Origin: Nocardioides conyzicola
Lineage (GTDB): Bacteria; Actinomycetota; Actinomycetes; Propionibacteriales; Nocardioidaceae
Length of the DNA: 64,000 nucleotides
NCBI RefSeq assembly: GCF_039543825.1
Contig: NZ_BAABKM010000002.1
Coordinates: 1,644,133-1,708,132, forward strand
Reading direction: 5' to 3'
This document shows, piece after piece, positions 16,409-27,584 of the stretch; position 1 is the stretch's first letter; each line of letters begins with the position of its first letter. The position numbers were made by a program, and so were the translations under genes. A model generated the notes under the pieces. That model was given only the letters and a program-made list of their open reading frames with translations, did not search any database and was not told the DNA's origin.

Positions 16409-17083
16409 ATGAGCGACACCGCCAGCCACGAGCACCACGGGCACGAACATGACGCGGGGCACCAGATGGGCAGCCTCAACGCCATGTCCGCGTCCGCAAC
16501 CCTGCACTGCCTCACCGGGTGCGCCATCGGCGAGATCGCCGGTCTGCTGATCGGTACCGCCATCGGCCTGAGCAACGGGTGGACCATCGCGATCTCCATC
16601 GCACTGGCGTTCGTCTTCGGCTACACCCTCTCCACGCTCCCGCTCCTCAAGGCCGGACTCGCCCTCGGGACCGCCCTGGGCGTCGTCCTCGCTGCCGACA
16701 CACTGTCCATCGCCACCATGGAAGTCGTCGACAACCTCGTCATGGCTCTCATCCCCGGCGCGATGAACGCCGGTCTCGTCAACGTCGTGTTCTGGGTCGG
16801 GATGATGATCGCCCTCACCGTCGCGTTCTTCGCCGCCTACCCCGTCAACCGGTACCTGCTCCAGCGCGGGAAGGGTCACGCCCTGACCCACCAGTACCAC
16901 GGCACCGACACCGCCGTGACCGGCCCGAGCCGGTTCATCCCCTCCATCCCCACGCCCAGCCTGGTGGCGGTGCTCATCGCATTCATGCTCGGCGGACTCA
17001 TCGTCGCCATCGCAGACGAGCTCGGGGAGAACACGGGCGGCGAGCCGGGCGGTCACAGCGCGGTGTCGACTCAGCGCCGCTGA
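16409..17083 (+). CDS. DUF4396 integral membrane protein
   Basis: 224 residues from the ATG at 16409, preceded by AAGGGAG. The N-terminus is rich in histidine (HEHHGHEHDAGHQM), a likely metal-binding stretch. Hydrophobic segments then run from about residue 35 to 145 and a further one lies near 190-210. A CLTGCAIGE motif is typical of DUF4396. Together with the divergent DUF305 gene and the shared palindrome it suggests a metal-response function in the membrane. The exact transport or storage role is unknown. Confidence 0.85.
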   Translation: MSDTASHEHHGHEHDAGHQMGSLNAMSASATLHCLTGCAIGEIAGLLIGTAIGLSNGWTIAISIALAFVFGYTLSTLPLLKAGLALGTALGVVLAADTLSIATMEVVDNLVMALIPGAMNAGLVNVVFWVGMMIALTVAFFAAYPVNRYLLQRGKGHALTHQYHGTDTAVTGPSRFIPSIPTPSLVAVLIAFMLGGLIVAIADELGENTGGEPGGHSAVSTQRR

Positions 17084-17138
17084 ACCAGACCTACAGCCCT
17101 GCTCGGCGTGCTCACGGGCGTGAGCCTAGTGTCGGAGC

Positions 17139-17474
17139 ATGAGCCAGATCCCGACCGTGTCCATCGACGCCGTGCCCGACCCGCTGCCCGAGGAGCTCTC
17201 GGTCCTCGACGTCCGCGAGGACTTCGAGTGGGTGGGCGGCCACATCGACGGCGCCGTGCACATCCCGATGAACGAGCTGCCCGAGCGGCTCGACGAGGTC
17301 GGCGGCGGGCAGACCCTGGTGGTCTGCAAGGTCGGCGGCCGCTCCGGCCAGGTCGTGGCCTGGCTCGCGGAGCAGGGGTACGACGTGGTCAACCTCGACG
17401 GCGGGATGCTCGACTGGAAGGCGGCCGGCCGGCCGATGGTGAGCGAGAACGGCCAGCCGCCCCAGGTGGTGTGA
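17139..17474 (+). CDS. Single-domain rhodanese-like protein
   Basis: 111 residues. Motifs are VLDVRED, GHIDGAVHIPMNEL and the active-site loop VVCKVGGRSG with C63, so a sulfurtransferase is likely. The six-residue loop fits the GlpE/PspE size class. TAGTGT (17127-17132) lies 6 bp before the ATG, suggesting a leaderless message. Convergent with the lipoprotein gene (3-bp gap). A link to the CsoR/CstR-like site upstream is possible, because CstR regulons often contain rhodaneses, but this gene has its own promoter. Confidence 0.92.
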   Translation: MSQIPTVSIDAVPDPLPEELSVLDVREDFEWVGGHIDGAVHIPMNELPERLDEVGGGQTLVVCKVGGRSGQVVAWLAEQGYDVVNLDGGMLDWKAAGRPMVSENGQPPQVV

Positions 17475-17477
17475 GGG

Positions 17478-17954
17478 TCAGCTCGCGGACGGCGACGGCG
17501 TCGGGAGCTCCGGGTCGTCGCAGTTGTCCTGGGTCCAGTCGCTGAACGTCTCGGCCGACTTGTTGTCGGCCTCCGACAGCTCGCTGTCCAGGTTGGACAG
17601 GTCCTCGACGCTGGCGTCGTCGTCGACGTCCTTGATCGTGGAGATCACGACGTCGAACCCGTCCCGCACGTCGTCGGGCATGTCCTCCGGCGTGCCCAGG
17701 TCCTCCATGTCGCCGGCCCAGTCCTTCATGCCCTTCACGGCGGCGGAGGTGTCCTCGGGGTCGGCCGCCACCAGCTGGGTGTAGAGGTCGTTGAACTTCG
17801 TGCAGAAGTCGTCCTGCGAGACCGTCCCCGAGTCGGCCTTCGAGCCCGACGCGTCCGAGCCACCGTCGCTGTCGCTGCCCCCGCAGCCGACCAGGCCTCC
17901 GAGGAGCAGTGCGGTCGCCGCGATCGTGACGGCGGTGTTCGTGGACCTGTTCAT
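17478..17954 (-). CDS. Secreted lipoprotein of unknown function
   Basis: 158 residues from the ATG at 17954, with GGGAG upstream. The signal peptide ends in a lipobox, LLGGLVGCGG, followed by a Ser/Gly/Asp-rich spacer. The mature part is acidic and helical, with two cysteines (DDFCTKF near the start, TQDNCDDPELP near the end) that could pair. No family was recognised beyond a general actinobacterial lipoprotein. It lies downstream of aat's stop with a 31-bp gap and faces the rhodanese gene. Confidence 0.75.
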   Translation of the reverse strand: MNRSTNTAVTIAATALLLGGLVGCGGSDSDGGSDASGSKADSGTVSQDDFCTKFNDLYTQLVAADPEDTSAAVKGMKDWAGDMEDLGTPEDMPDDVRDGFDVVISTIKDVDDDASVEDLSNLDSELSEADNKSAETFSDWTQDNCDDPELPTPSPSAS

Positions 17955-17985
17955 GGTCGTCTCCCTCGTTCGTGGTCGGTCTCGA

Positions 17986-18669
17986 TCACCGTTCCCCGAA
18001 GAGGTCCGGCTCACGCACGTGGAGAGCGCGGCCGAGACGGCGCAGATACTCCTCGCGGCTCACCTCGACGACTCCGAGCGACGCGAGGTGCGGTGTCGAC
18101 CACTGCACGTCCAGCAGTCGCTGGGCCGGATAGCTCGCCCGCAGACCCTCGACCAGCGCCACCAGGGCCACCTTGGACGCGTCGCGCTCGCGGTGGAACA
18201 TCGACTCCCCCGCGAAGAGCCCGCCGATGCCCACGCCGTACAGCCCGCCGGCCAGCCGCCCGTCGCGCCACGCCTCGACCGAGTGCGCCCACCCGAGCTC
18301 GTGCAGCCGGAGGTACGCCGCGCGGATGTCGCCGTCGATCCACCCCTGCGGCCGGGACGGGTCGGCGCACGCGTCGGCGACCTCGGCGAATGCCGTGTCC
18401 ACGCGGATCTCGAACTCCCGGCACGAGCGGCGCAGCGACTTCGACACCACCAGCCCGTCGAGCGGCAGCACCCCGCGACGGACCGGGCAGAACCAGTACA
18501 TCGGGTCCCCCGGCGTACCCGACGGCATCGGGAAGAGGCCGCGCCGGTACGCCGCCAGGAGCGTCCCGGGCGCCAGGTCCGCGCCGATGCCGACGAGGTC
18601 GTCGTCGGGGTCGTAGCCCTGCGGGTCCCCGAACGTCCAGCGCGACGGCGGGGGCTCGACGGGACTCAC
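17986..18669 (-). CDS. aat: Leucyl/phenylalanyl-tRNA-protein transferase
   Basis: 227 residues from the GTG at 18669, with TACGGT 7 bp upstream; the longer in-frame reading crosses the divergent promoter. Family motifs are LVGIGADLAPGTLLAAYRRG, GLFPMP, YWFCPVRRGVLPLD, GWAHSVEAW and GGLYGVGIGGLFAGESMF. The enzyme moves Leu or Phe from tRNA to the N-terminus of proteins with Arg or Lys, marking them for ClpAPS. The gene is divergent from the EcsC gene across 49 bp, so the two promoters overlap. Confidence 0.95.
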   Translation of the reverse strand: MSPVEPPPSRWTFGDPQGYDPDDDLVGIGADLAPGTLLAAYRRGLFPMPSGTPGDPMYWFCPVRRGVLPLDGLVVSKSLRRSCREFEIRVDTAFAEVADACADPSRPQGWIDGDIRAAYLRLHELGWAHSVEAWRDGRLAGGLYGVGIGGLFAGESMFHRERDASKVALVALVEGLRASYPAQRLLDVQWSTPHLASLGVVEVSREEYLRRLGRALHVREPDLFGER

Positions 18670-18718
18670 GCGTCCGACCGTAGCGGGCGGGTGCCGACCC
18701 GTTCCGTACCATCGGAGC

Positions 18719-19411
18719 GTGGGCGCGAAGACCAGCATGACCTCGGCGGCGGGCAAGTACGTCGCGCCGCGGCTGCCCGCGCTCGCACCGGAGCTCAACG
18801 CGACGTTCGTCCGCGAGGCGCTCAACCGGGCGATCCACGGCATCGGGCCGCTGCCGTCGGCCCCCGCGGCCGCCGAGAAGGCGCTCCGGGAGACCAAGGG
18901 CAACCGGAAGCGCGCGGTGAAGGCGGTCGTCGACGACCACATCCGCTACGCCGGCGCCCAGGGCATGCTCACCAGCGTCGGCGGGGCGTTCACGGCGATG
19001 GTCACGATCCCGACCAACATCACCGGCCTCGCCCTGATCCAGGCCCGCATGGTGGCGGTCATCGCGCACCTGCGCGGCTACGACCTCGAGGACCCGCGGG
19101 TGCGCAACGCGATCCTCGCCTGCATGCTCGGCGAGGACCGGGTCGAGGCGCTGGTCAAGGCGCGCAAGATCCCGGCTCCCCCGATGGCGCTCGCGACCGC
19201 ACCGGTGCACGACCCGGAGATCGAGCGGGTGCTCTGCGCCGAGGTCACCTCGGAGCTGGTGACCCGGGTGGCCGGCAAGCGCGCCGCGATCATGGTCGCG
19301 CGCAAGGTGCCGATCGTCGGCGGCGTCGTCGGCATGAGCGTGGACGGCTTCGCGACGTACCAGATCGGCCGCTACGCGGGCGGCGAGCTCCGCCCGCGCA
19401 ACCGCCGGTAG
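18719..19411 (+). CDS. EcsC-family protein
   Basis: 230 residues from the GTG at 18719, with TACCAT 6 bp upstream. EcsC-like features are GMLTSVGGAFTAMVTIPTNI followed by a helical LALIQARMVAVIAHLRGYDL, and a C-terminal glycine-rich VPIVGGVVGMSVDGFATYQI. EcsC proteins are membrane-associated and poorly characterised. The 3' end overlaps the convergent sulfotransferase gene by 40 bp. Confidence 0.85.
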   Translation: MGAKTSMTSAAGKYVAPRLPALAPELNATFVREALNRAIHGIGPLPSAPAAAEKALRETKGNRKRAVKAVVDDHIRYAGAQGMLTSVGGAFTAMVTIPTNITGLALIQARMVAVIAHLRGYDLEDPRVRNAILACMLGEDRVEALVKARKIPAPPMALATAPVHDPEIERVLCAEVTSELVTRVAGKRAAIMVARKVPIVGGVVGMSVDGFATYQIGRYAGGELRPRNRR

Positions 19412-20586
19412 CCCTGGAGCGCGCGGCGGCCGGTGTCGCTGTCCTGGAGGCGCCGCACGGTGCGCTCGCGCCAGCGGTACGTCGGACGCAGGTAGGACCG
19501 CTCGAGCGCCTCGTAGGTGGCGCGCAGCTCGGCCTGGAGCTCGCCCTCGCGCCGGCGCAGGCGTGCGCCCTCGAGCAGCGTCGCCTTGAGCGCGTCGAGC
19601 GCCGCGTCCGCGACCTCGGCCTCGTCGGGGTGGTCGGGGTCGACGTAGTCGGTGACGGGTGGGGCGCCGGTCAGGTCGCCGAGGTCGCCCACGACGTCGT
19701 ACCCGCGCCGCTCGATCTCCTCGACCCAGGACGCGGTCACCTCGGAGACCCACGGGTGCAGGTCGGGGGGTACGGCGAGGCGGGGTGAGTCGGTGCGCCG
19801 CGAGAGCGTCTGGTGGGCGAGCAGCTCCCGGACCAGCGGCCGGTAGTCGCCGGGCTCGAGCTCCTGGTTGGCGGACCGGTTGATCCGGCGCACCAGCGCC
19901 GTCTCGGGCACGCCGAGGGACGGGTTGGCGCGCTCCGCCTCCAGGTCGAGGGCGAGGCCGTCGAGCCCGAAGGCGGTGCTGAAGCGCTTCCACAGCAGGT
20001 CGGGCGGGCCACCCACGGGCGGGACCGTGACCAGGTGGATGCGGTCGGGGGGCAGGTCGTCGCCCCAGCGGTTCAGGATGTCGGGCAGCTCCTGCACGCC
20101 CCAGAACCAGGTGGAGATGCGGGTGTCGCGCTTCGGGTCGCGGATCTGGTCGAGGAAGGCGCCGTACGACAGGGACGCACGGTGCTTGACGTTCTCCTGC
20201 CACTCCGCGGGGATCTGCCGGACCAGGTCGCGCACCGAGATCATGATGTGGACCTCGGTGCCGTCGCCGTGGCCGAGCGAGGTGAGCGCGCGCCCGACCT
20301 GCGCGCGCGACGCCGTCGCGAGGATCTCGTGGCTGATGATCGCGGTGCCGTCGTGCCGGCGTACCTGCGCCGCCAGGGCGTCCCACTGACCGACGGCCTC
20401 GCGCTCGAGACCGCCCCAGGGCATCCGCATCAGGTCGAGGGCCGCGAGGAAGTGCGCGTCGAATCGGTCGCCGGGGTAGAGGATGCCGGCCTCGGCCAGG
20501 GTCTTCTGGTTGCGGAACAGCACGTCCTGGAGGTACGACGTGCCCGTCTTCGGCGTGCCGACGTGCAGCAGGACGCGGGAGCTCAC
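19372..20586 (-). CDS. Sulfotransferase-like protein A
   Basis: 404 residues, GTG start at 20586. The PAPS-binding loop TPKTGTSYLQ (11-20) is intact and a 3'-phosphate-binding-like IMISVRDLVRQIPAEWQ follows near 115-130. Such proteins move sulfate from PAPS to a carbohydrate or small-molecule acceptor. The C-terminal tail (about 325-404) is coiled-coil-like and basic. It is third of three tandem leftward paralogues, 10 bp after the middle one. Acceptor unknown. Confidence 0.8.
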   Translation of the reverse strand: MSSRVLLHVGTPKTGTSYLQDVLFRNQKTLAEAGILYPGDRFDAHFLAALDLMRMPWGGLEREAVGQWDALAAQVRRHDGTAIISHEILATASRAQVGRALTSLGHGDGTEVHIMISVRDLVRQIPAEWQENVKHRASLSYGAFLDQIRDPKRDTRISTWFWGVQELPDILNRWGDDLPPDRIHLVTVPPVGGPPDLLWKRFSTAFGLDGLALDLEAERANPSLGVPETALVRRINRSANQELEPGDYRPLVRELLAHQTLSRRTDSPRLAVPPDLHPWVSEVTASWVEEIERRGYDVVGDLGDLTGAPPVTDYVDPDHPDEAEVADAALDALKATLLEGARLRRREGELQAELRATYEALERSYLRPTYRWRERTVRRLQDSDTGRRALQGYRRLRGRSSPPA

Positions 20587-20596
20587 GGGTGGACCA

Positions 20597-21688
20597 CTAC
20601 TTCTCTTCCAACAGCAGGCGCAGCGCGAGCGCCAGGACGCCGGCGTCCGAGGGTTCCGGTACGCCGGGGCGGTCGACGGGCAGCAGGGCGTCGGGGTCGC
20701 CGTGGACAGGGTAGCCAGCGCGCACCAGCTCGTCGCGCATCGAGCGGGCCCGCCCGCGCGCCCAGCCGACGTGGCGCGCGGGCAGCGTGAGCGCAGGCCC
20801 GGGGTGCGCGACGAGCCGCGGCAGCAGCACGCCGCGGAGCAGCGCGCGCTGCTCGTCGGGCACGGCCAGCAGCGCGAGGACCTGCCCGGTCCGGCGGGCC
20901 AGCTCGACGGCGTCGGCGGAGAGAGCGGGAGCAGACGCGAGCGGACGGCGTACGCCGACCAGGCGGGGCAGCGTCTCGAGGTCGAGCACGATCCGCACCC
21001 GGCGGACGCCGACCCGCTCGGCCGAGGAGCGGGCGAGCCGGGGCAGGTCGACCCGGTCCGGCAGCAGGTCGAGCGTGGCGCGGCGCCGTACCCAGTCGGT
21101 CCACGGGAGCGCCCCGCTGCCCAGGCTCCGGGCGGTCCACGCGTCGACCAGCATCTGCCCCAGGTCGGTGCCGAGCACCAGGACGAGCTCGGTGCGGCCG
21201 CCCGGCGGGCGGCCGCGGGCGACCAGGTCGGCGCGGCGCGGGTCGGCGAGCACCGGGTCGCCGAGCAGCCGGTAGCGGGTGCGCCAGGGCCGGGGCCGGC
21301 CGACGGCCGGCTCGGGCACGCCGGCGGCGTGGACGTCCTCGGCGAGCAGCCCGGCGGCGACCCGCAACAGCTCGTCGGCGTCCAGGTCGGCGGGGTCGAC
21401 CGGGGGCGGCCCGAAGGCCAGGCGTTCGACCGAGCCGAGCAGCTCGAGGTCGGCGCGACCGCGGCCGGGTGCGCTGGCCTCGAGCACCCGGGTCGCGAGC
21501 CGCTCGGGGACCCGTCCCGACTCGTTGAGGCGCCGGAGCAGCTCGAGCTGCTGGGCTCCGGGCAGGTGCCGGCCGCGCGCGACGCCCTCCGCGGTCCAGT
21601 CGCGCCACGGCGTCGTGCCGCCGTCTCGCAGGTGTGCCGTCCAGCCCCAGGCGCGGCGGATGCCCGGGGTGTCCCCGTCGCTGCTCAC
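20597..21688 (-). CDS. Diverged sulfotransferase-like paralogue lacking the PAPS loop
   Basis: 363 residues from the GTG at 21688, overlapping the upstream stop (GTGA). By eye its second half aligns with both neighbours: ELVLVLGTDLGQMLVDAW against IMISVRDLVRQIPAEW, and DELVRAGYPVHGDPDALLP against EEIERRGYDVVGDLGDL. No TPKTGT loop is present, so transferase activity is unlikely. It may be a partner subunit or a decaying copy, though the frame is open and codon use is normal. Homology is by inspection. Confidence 0.6.
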   Translation of the reverse strand: MSSDGDTPGIRRAWGWTAHLRDGGTTPWRDWTAEGVARGRHLPGAQQLELLRRLNESGRVPERLATRVLEASAPGRGRADLELLGSVERLAFGPPPVDPADLDADELLRVAAGLLAEDVHAAGVPEPAVGRPRPWRTRYRLLGDPVLADPRRADLVARGRPPGGRTELVLVLGTDLGQMLVDAWTARSLGSGALPWTDWVRRRATLDLLPDRVDLPRLARSSAERVGVRRVRIVLDLETLPRLVGVRRPLASAPALSADAVELARRTGQVLALLAVPDEQRALLRGVLLPRLVAHPGPALTLPARHVGWARGRARSMRDELVRAGYPVHGDPDALLPVDRPGVPEPSDAGVLALALRLLLEEK

Positions 21689-22773
21689 CGTTCGCGCAGC
21701 CGCCGGGCGACCTTGCCCACCCGGGCCGTGAGCTGGTCGTCGGGGTCCTCCCGCCGGGCGGCCTCCACGATCACCGCGACGAGCGCGTCCAGCGCCGAGT
21801 CGGCGACGGCACGCGGTCGCGCGCGGTCGGGGTCGTGCCAGACCTCGCCCGGCGCCGGGCGCACCGGTCGGAGGTCCTCGACGTCGCCGACCACGTCGAC
21901 GCCGGAGCCCTCGATCCACTCGCGCCAGGAGTCGAAGACCTCGTCGGCCCAGTCGTAGAGGTCGGGCGGCAGCGTGAGCCGCTGCTGGACGGGCTCCGCG
22001 GCCAGCGTCTCGTGGACGATGAGGTGGCGGACCAGCGCGCGGTAGTCGCCGTCCTCGAGGTCGGTGTGCCGGAGCCGGCTGTTGAGCTGGCGCAGCATCG
22101 AGCTCTCGGCTGCACCGATGGAGGGGTTGCGGCGGACGCCGTCGAGAGGGGCCCACGCCGGATCGATGTCGACGGCCCGGCAGAACCGGCGCCACAGCTC
22201 GCCGTGGGGTGCGCCGGGCTGCGGCACGGTGACGACGTGGACGTGGTCCGGCGGCAGCTGGCGGCTCCAGCGTCCGAGCACCTCGGTGACGCCCTGCACC
22301 TGCCAGAAGGACCGGCCCAGCTGGGTCCGCGGCTTCTGGACCCGGCGGACGAACTTGCGGTAGGTCATCCGGCCCTGGTGCTTGAGCCGCTCCTGCCACT
22401 CCGCAGGCACCTGGCGCGCCACGTCACGCGACGTGAGCACCACGTGGATCTCGGCGGGCGCCAAGGACGTGACGGCGCGCTCGACCTGCTCGCTGGTCGC
22501 CCCCGCCAGGATCTCGTGGCTGATCACCACCGACCCGTGGGCGCGTCGGGTGCGCTTGACCAGCGCGTCCCACTCGCCCTTGGCCTCGGCGAGCATCCCG
22601 CCCCAGGGCCGCTCCACCAGGTCGAGGGCAGCGTGGAACATGTCGCCCCGCGCGCCGATCGGGTAGCGGACGTCGTGCCGGGCCAGCTGCGACCGGTTCA
22701 GCGCCAGTCGGTCCTGGATGTAGGTGGTCCCGGTCTTGGGGGAGCCCACATGGAGGTACACGACGTCGGCCAT
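21685..22773 (-). CDS. Sulfotransferase-like protein B
   Basis: 362 residues from the ATG at 22773. The PAPS loop reads SPKTGTTYIQ (11-20), and HVVLTSRDVARQVPAEWQE matches the second nucleotide-binding region. It shares the PWGG and SHEILA blocks with protein A, so the two are paralogues. First gene of a three-gene set (B, loop-less copy, A), all leftward with overlapping or close junctions. Likely cytoplasmic; acceptor unknown. Confidence 0.8.
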   Translation of the reverse strand: MADVVYLHVGSPKTGTTYIQDRLALNRSQLARHDVRYPIGARGDMFHAALDLVERPWGGMLAEAKGEWDALVKRTRRAHGSVVISHEILAGATSEQVERAVTSLAPAEIHVVLTSRDVARQVPAEWQERLKHQGRMTYRKFVRRVQKPRTQLGRSFWQVQGVTEVLGRWSRQLPPDHVHVVTVPQPGAPHGELWRRFCRAVDIDPAWAPLDGVRRNPSIGAAESSMLRQLNSRLRHTDLEDGDYRALVRHLIVHETLAAEPVQQRLTLPPDLYDWADEVFDSWREWIEGSGVDVVGDVEDLRPVRPAPGEVWHDPDRARPRAVADSALDALVAVIVEAARREDPDDQLTARVGKVARRLRER

Positions 22774-22792
22774 GCGAGGGATTCTGCCGTAG

Positions 22793-23708
22793 TCAGGAGA
22801 GGGCGCGTACGACGGCCGACGGGCTCGGCCGGCCCAGGTGCCCCGCCATCCAGACGCTGGTGTCGACGACCTGCTGGAGGTCGACCCCGGTCTCGATGCC
22901 GAGGCCGCGCAGCATCCACACCAGGTCCTCGGTCGCGAGGTTGCCCGTGGCGCTCTTCGCGTAGGGGCAGCCGCCCAGGCCGCCGGCGCTCGCGTCGTAC
23001 GTCGTGATGCCGGTGTGCAGCGCGGCGTACGTGTTGGCGAGGGCCTGGCCGTAGGTGTCGTGGAAGTGCATCGCCAGCTGGTCGGTCGCCATGCCCGCGG
23101 CCCCGAACGCCTGCACCAGCGCGGTCACGTGGCCGGCGGTGCCGACGCCGATCGTGTCGCCGAGGCTGAGCTGGCTGGCGCCGAGGTCGAAGAGCCGCTT
23201 GCCGACGGCGACGACCTGGTCCACCGGCACCCCGCCCTCCCAGGGGTCGCCGAAGCACATGGAGACGTAGGCGCGGACGTCGAGCCCGGCGTCACGGGCG
23301 CGGCGCACGGTCGGCTCGAACATCGCGAACTGCTCGTCCAGGCTGCGGTTGAGGTTCTTCTGCGCGAAGGTCTCGGTCGCCGAGCCGAAGATCGCGATGT
23401 GCCTCGCCCCCAGCTCCAGCGCCCGGTCGAGGCCGCGCTCGTTGGGGACGAGCACCGGGCAGTCGCGTCCGGCCGGCCCGAGCAGCTCCATCAGCTCGGC
23501 GGCATCGGCGAGCTGGGGGACCCACTTCGGGTGCACGAAGCTGGTCGCCTCGACGATCGGCAGACCGGCCGCGAGGAGACGGCGCACGAACTCGGCCTTG
23601 ACGTCGGTCGGGACCAGCGCCGACTCGTTCTGCAGCCCGTCGCGGGGGCCGACCTCGTAGATCGTCACGCGGTCGGGGAGTCCGTCGGCGCGGACGACGG
23701 TGGGGAGC

Positions 23709-23716
<8 letters not shown>
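22793..23716 (-). CDS. Hydroxymethylglutaryl-CoA lyase
   Basis: 307 residues. The TIM-barrel motifs are GPRDGLQNE near the N-terminus, MHFHDTYGQALAN, and the active-site GGLGGCPYAKSATGN. The enzyme splits HMG-CoA to acetoacetate and acetyl-CoA, the last step of leucine breakdown. It overlaps the biotin carboxylase gene by 8 bp and closes the operon 25562-27085 / 23709 / 22793. This context favours leucine catabolism over other HMG-CoA lyase-like roles. Confidence 0.93.
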
Positions 23717-25561
<1,845 letters not shown>

Positions 25562-25565
<4 letters not shown>

Positions 25566-27085
25566 ATCCTCCAGACGCCGTAGGACGGCGTGGGGATCGG
25601 GGCGTTGGCGGCGGCTGCGAGGCCCATGCCGAGGACGCGTCGGGTGTCGGCGGGGTCGATCACGCCGTCGTCCCAGAGGCGGGCGGTGGAGTAGTACGGC
25701 GAGCCCTGGGTCTCGTACTGGTCGCGGATCGGGGCCTTGAGCTCCTCATCGTCCGGGCGGCCGGCGACGGTCGCGAGGACGGACGCGGCCTGCTCGCCGC
25801 CCATCACGGAGATCCGCGCATTGGGCCACATCCACAGGAACCTGGGGTCGTACGCGCGGCCGCACATGCCGTAGTTGCCGGCGCCGAACGAGCCGCCGAT
25901 GACGACGGTGAACTTCGGGACGACGCTGCAGGCGACAGCGGTGACGAGCTTGGCGCCGTCGCGGGCGATGCCCTTGTTCTCGTACTCCCTGCCGACCATG
26001 AAGCCGGAGATGTTCTGCAGGAAGACCAGGGGGATGCCGCGCTGGTTGCACAGCTCGATGAAGTGCGCGCCCTTGAGCGCCGACTCGCTGAAGAGGATGC
26101 CGTTGTTGGCGACGATCCCGACGGGGTGGCCCCAGATGTGCGCGAAGCCGGTCACCAGCGTCTCGGCGTACAGCTTCTTGAACTCGTGGAAGCGGCTGCC
26201 GTCGACGATCCGGCGGATCACCTCGCGGACGTCGTACGGCGTGCGGGTGTCGGCGGGCACCACGTCGTACAGCGTGGCGGGGTCCTCGTGCGGCTCCTCG
26301 ACGGGCGCGATCTCGTACGTCGCTCCCGCGGGCCGGCGCTCGAGGGTCCCGACGATGCTGCGCACGATCGCCAGGGCGTGCGCGTCGTCCTCGGCGAGGT
26401 GGTCCACGACGCCGGAGGTGCGGGCGTGCACGTCGCCGCCGCCGAGCTCCTCGGCCGTGACGATCTCGCCGGTCGCGGCCTTCACCAGCGGCGGTCCGCC
26501 GAGGAAGATCGTGCCCTGGTTGCGCACGATGACGGTCTCGTCGGACATCGCGGGGACGTAGGCGCCGCCGGCGGTGCAGGAGCCCATCACGCTGGCGATC
26601 TGCGGGATGCCGGCCGCCGAGAGGTTGGCCTGGTTGAAGAAGATCCGGCCGAAGTGCTCGCGGTCGGGGAAGACCTCGTCCTGCATCGGCAGGAACGCAC
26701 CGCCGGAGTCGACGAGGTAGATGCAGGGCAGCTTGTTGTCGGCCGCGACGGTCTGGGCCCGCAGGTGCTTCTTGACCGTCATCGGGTAGTAGGTGCCGCC
26801 CTTGACGGTCGCGTCGTTGGCGACGACGACGACCTCGCGGCCGCTGACCCGGCCGATGCCGGTGACGATGCCGGCGCTGGGCACGGCGTCGCCGTACATG
26901 CCGGTCGCGGCCAGGGGACTCAGCTCCAGGAACGGGCTGCCGGGGTCGAGCAGCCGGTCCACCCGGTCGCGGACCAGCAGCTTGCCGCGGTCGGTGTGCT
27001 TGGTCCGGGCCGCGTCGCTGCCGCCGGTGCGGGCGACGGACAGCCGCTCGCGCAGGTCGTCGACCAGCTCCTTCATGTGACTCAC
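25562..27085 (-). CDS. Acyl-CoA carboxylase beta subunit (probable methylcrotonyl-CoA carboxyltransferase)
   Basis: 507 residues from the GTG at 27085, chosen because TAACCT lies 6 bp upstream (leaderless); an ATG at 27076 is the alternative. Carboxyltransferase motifs include [11 protein letters not shown] (acyl-CoA site), [11 protein letters not shown] and [16 protein letters not shown]. The [11 protein letters not shown] block and the order with HMG-CoA lyase fit methylcrotonyl-CoA rather than propionyl-CoA. It is first gene of the operon, and the operator 27092-27111 covers its -10. Confidence 0.9.
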
Positions 27086-27091
27086 CCCGCC

Positions 27092-27111
27092 AGGTTAGCG
27101 ATCATTAACCT
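27092..27111. promoter_or_regulatory. TetR-type operator at the leucine-catabolic promoter
   Basis: AGGTTA-N8-TAACCT; allowing two mismatched pairs the whole 20 bp is palindromic. The left arm read on the minus strand is the TAACCT -10 of the carboxyltransferase gene, so bound protein would block transcription. The same arms and spacing recur at 27558-27577 over the tetR promoter. It also lies upstream of the divergent thioredoxin gene. Confidence 0.75.
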
Positions 27112-27162
27112 AAGGGTCCACCAACCCGGAACAAATCCACCGCCCGCTCCGGTTGAACGGAT

Positions 27163-27564
27163 ATGGCGACCACAGTCCTGACCTCCGACACCTTCGAGCA
27201 GACCGTCGTCGACGGCGGCATCGTCCTCGTCGACTTCTGGGCGTCCTGGTGCGGCCCGTGCCGTCAGTTCGCCCCGGTCTTCGAGGCCGCGGCCGAGCGG
27301 CACGACGACGTCGTCTTCGGCAAGGTCGACACCGAGGCCGAGCAGTCGCTGGCCGCCGCGGCGCAGATCACCTCGATCCCGACGCTGATGGCGTTCCGCG
27401 ACGGCATCCTGGTCTTCAGCCAGCCGGGCGCGCTGCCCGCACCCGCTCTCGAGCAGGTCATCACCGCGGTCAAGGGTCTCGACATGGACGACGTACGCCG
27501 TCAGATCGCCGAGCAGGATGCTGACGGCAAGCAGAACGACGAGACCGGGACCACTCAGGGTTAA
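27163..27564 (+). CDS. trxA: Thioredoxin
   Basis: 133 residues. The active site is WASWCGPC (about 27-34) after IVLVDF, and the cis-proline block reads SIPTLMAF. A C-terminal extension beyond the fold (about 105-133) is polar. It is divergent from the carboxyltransferase gene and 20 bp upstream of tetR; the tetR operator overlaps its stop codon. A general cytoplasmic disulfide reductase is expected. Several thioredoxin genes are usual, so it is not necessarily the main one. Confidence 0.92.
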   Translation: MATTVLTSDTFEQTVVDGGIVLVDFWASWCGPCRQFAPVFEAAAERHDDVVFGKVDTEAEQSLAAAAQITSIPTLMAFRDGILVFSQPGALPAPALEQVITAVKGLDMDDVRRQIAEQDADGKQNDETGTTQG

Positions 27565-27577
27565 CAGGCCCTAACCT
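27558..27577. promoter_or_regulatory. TetR-type operator at the tetR promoter
   Basis: GGGTTA-N8-TAACCT, the same arms and spacing as 27092-27111. TAACCT (27572-27577) is the -10 of the tetR gene, 7 bp before its ATG. The site also covers the thioredoxin stop codon. Matched sites at both promoters point to autoregulation and control of the carboxylase operon. Confidence 0.75.
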
Positions 27578-27584
27578 GGGCGGC

